A stretch of 64,000 nucleotides of DNA from Amblyornis subalaris (lineage: Eukaryota > Chordata > Aves > Passeriformes > Ptilonorhynchidae), in the NCBI GenBank assembly GCA_018881555.1, contig JACAXG010000060.1, positions 1,550,001-1,614,000 on the forward strand, written 5' to 3'. A program made the position numbers and the translations under genes. Within the stretch, counting starts at the first letter, position 1, and each line of letters starts with the position of its first letter. This document shows positions 29,701 through 38,700 of this stretch, piece by piece. The notes below the pieces were generated by a model. The model was not told where the DNA came from. It saw nothing but the letters and a program-made list of their open reading frames with translations, and did no database searches.

Positions 29701-32700
29701 TTTATTATTTAATTGGAAGCTTCAGAATTTAATTCTTAGTAAATTAAGTAAATGTATTTTCCTAACCTTACATTCAATGCCGATCCTAGCTGTGTATTAG
29801 ATGCCGCTTTCTTAGTACAGTAAAGTGTATTTATGTGTATTCAATTTTAAAGGAAGAATAGGTAATAAACGTTTTAATTTGCTTTTAGGATGAACTGGTA
29901 TCCAGGTCTAGAACACGCTATTATGCAAACTCTTTGCAGCATAGAATTAAAAACCGGGTGTGGCAGACGCTCTTAGTTCTTCTCCCAAAGCTTAACCAGG
30001 TATTGCTCTTCACTATGTATCTTTAAATAAATAAATGAGTACCTACTTTCAAGAATAATTTGGTGTCCTGCAAATTGCATGTTAAATTACAGCGGGGTAT
30101 AAAAGGCATGTAATCTGTGACTGATGTGGAAGTTTTCTGCAGTTTCATTTTTTCAGTCTGAAGTGATGGATTTATGATGCCTTTCTAGATGACACTGGAA
30201 ACTGATTCTTGGATATGTGAATTTTAGGAGGCCAGATTGTTCCTGTTAAAGCTATCTGAAGGTTTATACTATCTGATTGAAAGCTTTTCATTTAGTAAAA
30301 ATGTTGCTACTTTATGAACAGTCAAGAAATTGAGAAATGTTACTTTCATCAAATGCTGCTTCATAAGAAAATATTTGTAAAGTACAATAAAGAAATTAGA
30401 TGGTTCTAAAATGTTTTAATTTGCATATTTAAAATATATCTAATATATAAAGGTGAGAATGTTCTTTTATTTAATATTTTATCTTCATGGAAATAACTCT
30501 AACAATATACTAAANGATTACCTGATTTTGTTTTCTCAGAATTATTTGTGTGGAACTCTTGACAAAGTTTTTCAGGCTGGATTCAGTAATAATCAGGCAT
30601 CTGTGAAATATTTCATAGAATGGATTGTTATCTTGACTCTACATAAATATCCACAATTCCTTAATAAATTCTGGGATTGCTTTTGCTATGTAAGTAAGAA
30701 CTTTGGCATTCACTTGAAGAGTAATTTGAACAAAGAAGGTACATTTTGCCTTCGCGTACCTTGTTTTCTGTGTATTCCAATCTTCCTTTAAAAGCAGTGG
30801 GTTGTTGAGTAGATCAACTGAACTTGGAAGTGAGCCTGAGCTATAATCGGAGAAATTAGAATTTAGACATTCGTGACTTACAAGTGGCTGAAGAATTTCC
30901 CCAGTTGAGAGATCTCATTTTATGATGCACTGTTCTAGGCAGAGTAGAGCTGGCATAGTCAGAGTAGTCAATATAAGAGCCATCAGGACCACATGAATGC
31001 CCTAGGTTCTGAGTCTGAAGGTCAAAGTCACCTGTGGTTTCCACAGCCCACCTTTTTTTGTCTTTTTTGTCATATCGTCTTTGTCCGTGGGAATGTGACT
31101 TGCATAGCACACATTCAACTTGCAGCTTTTAATGTGGACTTCTCTCACAGTGGAGTTCTGTAAGGTGGTTCTAAAACTGGAGCAGGGTTTGAGCGATGAT
31201 ACCCAAAAGTTGTGAAAGGCTTGATGGAGGAGAGCTGACTTTCTAGCAGTTCATTTTTATGTCTCGGCTTCTTCTTTAAATAATTACCCATAAGAGTTGA
31301 CCTGTAGAAATAGTAATTGTCTGTATTGATAGCCTTGAATTTGTTAGCATTGTATATTTGGGCTGAGCAGAAAATGTATGTACTTGTATCTCTCCTCCAG
31401 TGTGTAGGAAGACGTTACTTGCAGAGGTGCCTCTGCTAAAGCTCACCATTCAGAAGAGTTACACGTAGATGTCTTCTTGCTTATCAAATAGCCTAGTTGC
31501 TGCTGCAGTTTTTTTAAAAAAACAGACAGTAGAACAAGAATTAAAATTATATTAAGAAGAATTGGAAGAGAGTAGGTATGTATATTACACATTTGTTTGC
31601 CCAAAACCTGGTAGGTTTTTAATAGTGCTTTTCTTAATACAGGTCTCTAATGCTGAGACAACTTTGCTTATTAGCGATGTGGGCTGTTAGAATTCATAGT
31701 TTTTTTAAAGTGCATAAATATGCCTTGTCATCCTGTCTGAGCTGATAAAAAGCACTGTAAGGGATGTAACCTTTAACTATTTCAGAGTTCCTTTGAAAGG
31801 CTCAGGCTGTTGGAATTGCTGTCATTTTAGTAGATGATGATCTGTTGGATCAAAGCAATCTCATGCTGATAACAAATGTACTAAAGCACAGTGGGCCCAT
31901 TCAAACCATCAGAGCAAGCAGAAAACATGTAGATTTATGAGAAAGGAATACAGATCGTATTTTCAGAGGCTCTCCTGGTGTTGAGGAATACATTTAGTGC
32001 AGGTAGCTCAGTGTGCAACTGCAGTGTGAGCTCTGGGTAGTGGGAGCCCCAGGCAAGAGGCCATGAAATGGCGCTGACCCTTTGCGTTCCTGGAGGAATA
32101 CAGTGAACTTGGGTGGAATTTTACCTCGTTTATACTACCATATACTTCATTCTGATTGATGTGTTAGTAAAAAGCAAATAACATGTTAGGAAAAATGAAA
32201 TCTTAATAGTATTAACAACTTTGTATTTTAGTAAATTTTGCTGTGGAAACACGTAGATTTTTAACAGTGTTGATACTATTACACATGTAGAACATGCTGT
32301 GAAAATGTATAAGGTATAAAAACGTTTTATATATGCATATCTCTAGTTACATTATCTTTTATTTTAGGATGAAGAAAAGCTTAAAACAAGCATCTGCACA
32401 TTTTTATCAGTGTTGGCCCACTTTGACATCATTCTTCAAAATACCTCAGAGAAGGTACATTTGTCTAAGAATGTTCATTCTTTATTCACTTGCAGTGTAT
32501 ATACAGAGTTCTGAAATAAAAACCGTTTTTGCAGTCTATTTTCAAGACCCCTTTAATACCTACTTCCTACTTCCTTTGTTATGCAAAACACTAACTCTTC
32601 CTGTCACCTCTGTAAAATATTGGACTTAGGAAAATTAGCTAGATGGCAGGTGTTCTGGATACATAGGGCCTGATTACCTGTGAAATTTTCTAGAATAGCT

Positions 32701-35700
32701 GCTCCAGTTTTATCTAAACATGTGGATGCACCTGGGTTTGTTTTTCTTGCTGCTCTTTTGATCAGAAGTAAATAGAGGTTTCCTTGTAGGCAGAATAATA
32801 ATTTTTAAAGCAAATGAATACATTTTCAAAAAACAAGTGGGGCTGTAGGTCTTGTACTAGTGAAATGGAAAGAAGGAAATTAAGATCATGTTAAAGATCT
32901 GTACCTTCTAAAAGGCTGTTTTTTGAGGAACATTTTCTTCGCTCATAACTTCTGAATGATACATTAAAACTTAAAAGAAGTTTGTTTGTCTTTGTTTTTC
33001 TAGAAGCCAGCTTTGAAGAAAGCCCTCATAGTTGTTCTGCAGTGGTGTTTCAACCATAACTTCAGCGTTCGACTTTATGCGTTAGTTGCCCTTAAAAAAA
33101 TCTGGGGTATGTGCAGAATGCTGCATGTGGAAGAATTTGAAGCTCTGACACCAGTTATTGAATCTAGCCTTCAGCAAGTGGAAAACATGCATGGTACAGG
33201 GTTAGTAACATTCTTTACAGCTTGACATTGTTCTTCTGAGCCATTTGCGGAAAGTCTAATTTTCTAAAATGGCACTTGATAATTTCTATGGGGTTTTATG
33301 GTTTGGTCTTTTTCCTCTGTTTAAAAAGAAGTTGGTATGGGAAGACATGGGAGAGAAAAAAGCAGCAAAGGGAGGAGTGTCACCTTTTTTTTTCTTTTCT
33401 GACAGCTAAAAGCTGACACTGAATCATAGGCTAGTATCTCCAGTTTCCTTCAGGGATGTAAATGGGATATTTATATTTCTTGCCAAACTCACTCTTTTTG
33501 ATAATAGAATTTGGAGATGTATTATGGGTCTTTTTTGAAACATAAATAGAACTTATTTCCTGAATGCTGTTGGTTTTTTAAAAATGGGTCCTTACTTGTT
33601 GAAGTACTTTTTTTCCTATACAATATATAGTAAATAAATCAGGTTGCCTTATTCCAATCTGATGATGTGAAATTGCTTTTTTTGTGTCTCTTATGTTACT
33701 CTCTGCACTTGCAGGAATGCCAGAAGGAACTGGCAGCGAATCCAAGATCACTTCTTCTTTGCAACATTTCATCCAGTTGAGGATTATAGTCTAGAGGCAA
33801 GTCTGAGACCCACACTATTTGTGTGGCTTTATGACTGTATTTTTATTTTTCTTGGTATCTTCTAATGTGGGATGAAATTATCAACTNTTATTCATTTAAA
33901 ACCTCAAAAAGTTACTTCACCTAAATCGTGATGGATTTTAGACTAAGATTGCAACTTAGTTTTCTACTTAATATTGTGTTAAAAACCTGGGTCAGTTAAG
34001 AAGAGGTAAGTGTGATGAATGTGCCTATCTGTGGGAGTTAATCAGGTTTTATATTTGTGTCTGGAAAAGTTCATTCTAATAACTGAAGAGCATCTACTTA
34101 ATTGAGGTAGTTTATAAGGATTTTTGAGACATCTGTTCTTAGAAGTAACTTGGGGCTGCTTAACTAGATTGTTTGATGAGAATGGATTACAGATATATCA
34201 CTTCTAGAGCTCCTTTTTCAGCCATCCTTTGTGCTATACCTCAAATAACAGACAGCTAAATAAACACTGAGGAAGGAAGGCAAAAATAAGGATGCAGATA
34301 AATGTAAGAGAAGAACTAATCTCAACATACAAGATAAACATGGATGTGAACGAGGGTATATGTTTTGGCAGAAACAGTGCCATCTTTGAGAGAAGGAATT
34401 TTTCCTTTTTTTAACTGATCTTCTGTGATATGTTTTTGTGAACACAAATACGCTAAACAGTGAAACGTAGAAGTCCTGAACAAGAGGAAAAGAAAAACAA
34501 AGCAAGACTATATTATTTGTGAAGTATTCAAATGTATTCAGGGTGCATCTTCACCTTCATTTTGAAGGGTGCATTGAGATAAACAAAAAGTCTGGGGTTT
34601 AAATCCTTTGACTTATTCAGTCTTTCCCTTGGGATGTGTGTTTCTTCCTCCTTGATAAATCGTGGTTAGCTAGCTGTATTGGTTGTGCTGAGTTGGATTT
34701 TACCACTAGATTTTAGTGCTTTCAACTCTTTTCCTTTTGACGTTAAATCAATTAGCATTCTTTACTAGAAATTTGTAAGAGTATTTGAAAACTCTTTAGT
34801 GTTACACGATTTTTGCTAGACCTTTGTGCTGAGAAGCATAGTGTTAATTCTTTGGTATTCTAGAATTTCAGGACAGTAATCAATGCAGATCCTTAGGAAA
34901 AGTCTAATTAGAGAATGTGACTAGATTTATGAAACTTTTGGATAGCACTAGAAGTAAATTTACAAATATTGAGAGACATATTAGTAAGCTGTACCAACTA
35001 CCAAGAAAAGCAAGTATTAAAAGCATAGGAGGTTAGATACTAGACATGTGCAATTAAACTACCAGAGATTAATTATCTGTTTTTTCTTGCTTTAGTGGTG
35101 CTCTGCTGATAACACTGTGTTAAATTGCAGACGATATTTTACACTCTTCCCCGCCTTTCGGAACTTGCTGAAGATGAATGGATCTCACTCTCTAAATTTG
35201 ACAGATTCACTGACATTCCTTTGCCACCAGCATTTCAGTGGTATCATTCCCGAACGGAACTTCGTGATCTGAAACCAAGTGACTGGTCTCAGCAAGACAT
35301 GGGTAAAATACAGCTAACCTGTATTAATTTTAATTATTTGTGTGTAGTAGCTGTGTACATCTGGTTTTCTATGATCTCTGGTTTTCAGCCGAAGTAGACT
35401 TGTATCTATGTAAGCAGAATAAATACCATAAAATAATAGTAGATGACTGATGGTGTCTACAGTGTTACCATTTAGATTATCTTCTTTCCTGAAGCACTGG
35501 TTTCACTCCCACTTGCATATCCGTATGAATGCTACAACTTGTTTTTATAGGTTCACATTCGGCTGAAACAGATAGCCAGACAGAATGGACTGATGTTCAG
35601 AAAAAGATTATACCCTGGAAAAACAGTACTCCTAGCTTAGACTTGGAAATGGCATTTCAGGATCGTGCTGCTAAACTTGGTAAATCAAACAGCAGATTGA

Positions 35701-38700
35701 TTGTGGTGGCTTCACTTATTGATAAACCTACCAATTTAGGAGGTAAGGTGATTGCACTTCTTCAAAATTTTTATTTTAGACCTTGAGGATACTTAGAAGT
35801 TAATTTCATTTTGTGCTGATAACTAGAAGATTATTTAAGTACTGCTCAGAAAAATAGATTATTATCCTGAAAAAAAGCTGGATACTTTTGCTTCAGAGAA
35901 AGGGGTCTTCTAAGTTACATTTTAAGCAAAAAAAAGTGTTTACACATAGCATGCCTTAATTAAATAAATAGAACTTTGCTGTAAATCATGCTCAGTTTCT
36001 TACTGATTTTATATTTGCTGTAGTTGAGTTTTTCAACTGTGTATGCAGTTAAAGGAAATAATTTNCTTTTTCATTCTTTTTCTGTAACAATTAAACCAAA
36101 TCTTGTAGACCTACTAGATTCTCATGTCTGTTGGACAGTAAAGTCTCATTTCCTGATTAAGATCTCCTTCACAATGTTGTGTCAGCTGTGACACAATAAA
36201 TCCTGCCAATACCTTATTGCCATTGTGGTTGATGTTGTTAGGAGTTTAAATAACTGCAGCGAGGTAATGAAAAGTAAGCCCACAAGCTGGTGCTGTCTGC
36301 ATTGTAATGCTGTTATATGTCATCCTCTCAAGCCTTTCATTTAACAGCTACTGGATTTAAAGCTTAAGCTTGTGTGTGGATGTGTCTAACCATCCATCTT
36401 TGCTAAAGCTTGAACACCAAACCCCTTACTTTGTGTAATTAGTATTGTAAAAGCATGTTGTCAGACACAGTTCTTTTCTAATTTTTATTTTTCTACTATG
36501 TTACAGAACATTTTTTTTCTGTAATTTATATGGAACAAGGTGTGGCTTGGAACAGACCTGAAACTAATTAAAAATAGATTACTAAAGTAGCCATTTTGCT
36601 TTTGCATTCTTTGTCATTTTCACTTGTTGTTCTGGCTTGGTGTTTATTTTATACACAAAAATCACTTTAATTCTTGTTTTTGCAGGTTTATGTCGTACAA
36701 GTGAAATATTTGGGGCATCTGCACTAGTTGTTGGCAGTCTTCATTATATCCAGGATAAGCACTTTCAGCATCTGAGTGTTTCCGCAGAGCAGTGGCTCCC
36801 CCTTGTTGAGGTGAATGGAAATATATTTTAATAGCTAAAAGGTGTACTGAGCATCTTTAATTTGTCAGATGCACAGTTCAGTGTCTTACATTTTTTATCT
36901 TGAAAAAAGGATCTCCTTTTAATGGAAGCTCACGCTGTTATCTCTGACACTTAATCTTGCATATTTTGGGTCAACCTCATAAAAAAGAATTTAGAAAATA
37001 CTTGCAATTTCTTATGGCTGTGGTAAACTGATAATGCTGTTGTATCTTACTCTGTGTTTTATAGTGGTGTGTTGGAATTTAATATAAAAGTTGAACACTT
37101 CATTTATCTTGCTTGGTCCATTGCTTTTGGTAACTTCATAGGGATAATCTTTGAGTTTGCCTGAAGTTTACTTGTGCCAAGCTTTTAGAACCTACTATCT
37201 CTTATAAAAATGAGGGTTTCAACCTGTCTGTTTTGGTAGAAAATATTTCTGTGATATTTTATAACTATCACTTTTTCAAGATCAGCTCTAAGTCATCTGA
37301 AACATTCAGTGCAAACCCCATAGTGTTTATTTTCAGAACAAGATAGCTGTAGTGTCTTGCCTAAAACAGAATGCTGATGGACATGTTGTCATGCCTAATC
37401 TCTGTACAGAAGTGTAGTGATGGTAGAGCTGCTGTTGCATGAAGAAACTGGCATTTTAATACAAATTAGCAGTTTAGAGAGTAGGACGCAGAGAACTAAG
37501 AAATTCTTCGCTTCGAGCTATCACAAGTTGCAATGCAGTTTCAGTACTGCCTGTTCTATTGTGTTGGGAAGGAATTCCAGGTTAAATAACAGCTATGCAC
37601 CCTGTTCCTGTGCAAGAGTGATTCTTTTATATTCAGATGTAAGGCTTGTAGCCTAGAAAAGCCTTTCTTCATTGTATTGGTGGGGGTACATTTTTGTGGC
37701 ATTACTTAACCTTTTGTGCTATTGCTAAAGAGCTTTTAAAATGTTGTGTATATGGACAGGGTTTTTGGGGATAAAAGTCATTCATCTTAAAAAGTGTCGA
37801 AGTAAATTGGCTTTTAGAGTAACTCCAGAAGTTTACAAAAGGTGATATTTAAGCATTTATATGTTTCTCTCTACTTTCAATGGACAGGTGAAACCATCTC
37901 AGCTTGTTGATTATTTACAGCAGAAAAAAACAGAGGGCTACACTATTATTGGTGTGGAGCAGACAGCTAAAAGTTTTGATCTTACAGAATACTGCTTCCC
38001 AGAGAAATCACTATTATTGCTGGGGTAAGAACACAAACTTTCTTGTAAATCTACCTCTTGCAGTCCATCCCTTCCTCTAGTCAGCGTTTGGTCATATGAA
38101 AACCAAGTGACACTGGTAAAGGNGATTTTAGAATGCAAAGTGATTATGGCAAGAGCTGAGCTTGGCTTTGTGTGCGAAGGACTAGGAGGTATTGGTATCT
38201 ATTGAATGACCCTTCTATTTTATAACCTGTCCATACACTGTAACCCCTTTTAATTATGGGTGAAGGTAGCAACAGCATGGATTGTATTTTTCTGGGAGTG
38301 CTAGAGATATCATCTGTTCAATTTAGTTATATGGGGCCCTGTATGTGTGGGCTGTGGTGAGCTCAGCGAGGAGGAGGCTGCCTGTTTGCCCTGCTAAACT
38401 TGGTGAGGAGGGCTGGAGCAGACTGGGAGTGTGCATGGCTGGGAGATGATTTGAAAGTTAAGGATGAGGCACAAGATGACGTAGCAAGTTTTTGCAGTAC
38501 AAGAAGAGGATGGGAGAACTTCAGAGAAAATCAGTTTCTATAAGCAGACAAGCCTCAGATGTTACACAAAGGGGAGGCTACTTAAATCTACAGTAAAGCA
38601 CATTCAAGTCAGAAAGCTCCTGACATTGCAGGGCTACTGAGTGAGACCAAGAGGAAAGGCCTGGCTATTCTTTTAGGACTAAGTGAGGAGAAATACCTTT

